Shown in pieces: positions 5,131-5,166 of a stretch of DNA of 5,166 nucleotides. How positions within the stretch are numbered: position 1 is the first letter of the stretch; each line of letters starts with the position of its first letter. The DNA is taken from NCBI GenBank assembly GCA_903930745.1, contig CAIYZX010000323.1:1-5166 (forward strand), in the 5' to 3' direction. Both the position numbers and the translations under genes were made by a program. A model generated the notes under the pieces. The model was not told the DNA's origin, did not search any database, and worked only from the letters and a program-made list of their open reading frames with translations. Source of the DNA: an uncultured Chloroflexota bacterium (GTDB taxonomy: Bacteria > Chloroflexota > Limnocylindria > Limnocylindrales > CSP1-4).

Positions 5131-5166
5131 GCCCAGACATCTCAACTTGCCGATTTCGGCTCAGGC
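5131..5166. other. Non-coding tail after the Nudix gene with a short hairpin
   Basis: These 36 bases are visibly richer in A/T than the coding DNA. They hold GCCG-ATTT-CGGC (5149-5160), a 4-bp stem and 4-nt loop that could close to 5 bp with a 2-nt loop. It is too short to be a convincing terminator alone, and the window ends 6 nt later, so neither a T-run nor a larger structure can be judged. Confidence 0.3.

Noticed and set aside
1..5166. CRISPR array, tRNA/rRNA gene, transposase, integrase or attachment-site repeats
   Set aside because: None was found by eye: there are no regularly spaced direct repeats, cloverleaf patterns or mobile-element genes, and nearly all DNA is accounted for by six ordinary genes.

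Overview
The window comes from a GC-rich genome (roughly 70% G+C by eye, with strong G/C third-position bias). Its gene families, GTG starts and apparently leaderless promoters suggest an actinobacterium. No RNA gene, phylogenetic marker or mobile element is present, so I do not name a genus.

Five of the six genes lie on the minus strand. Read in their direction of transcription, from right to left: a PfkB-family sugar kinase (4583-3633); an intergenic gap with two GC-rich hairpins; a three-gene exporter cassette made of a GbsR/MarR-like regulator (3518-3051), an ABC ATPase (3048-2134) and a two-half fused ABC permease (2144-474); an 11-bp hairpin; and the first 130 codons of an EamA/DMT-type permease that leaves the window at its left edge. 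On the plus strand, divergent from the kinase, is a Nudix hydrolase (4645-5130). The last 36 bases are non-coding. No gene-free stretch exceeds 300 bases.

The exporter cassette is tightly linked. Regulator and ATPase are 2 nt apart, with a good Shine-Dalgarno at the junction; ATPase and permease overlap by 11 nt. The regulator has a likely promoter (TTGACT, 17 nt, CAACAT) ending 7 nt before its ATG. The -35 box sits between the arms of an inverted repeat, CGTTCAG / CTGAACG. The simplest model is a self-regulated efflux operon in which the regulator senses a toxic or lipophilic compound and represses its own transporter; the substrate cannot be read from sequence. The kinase and Nudix genes look like independent housekeeping or accessory metabolic genes, and the DMT gene appears to be a separate transcription unit.

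I see no clearly novel system. The most informative local observations are the regulator start and operator arrangement, the recurring -10-like hexamer 6-7 nt before three start codons (leaderless transcription), the non-canonical Q-loop and signature of the ATPase, and the internal duplication of the permease.
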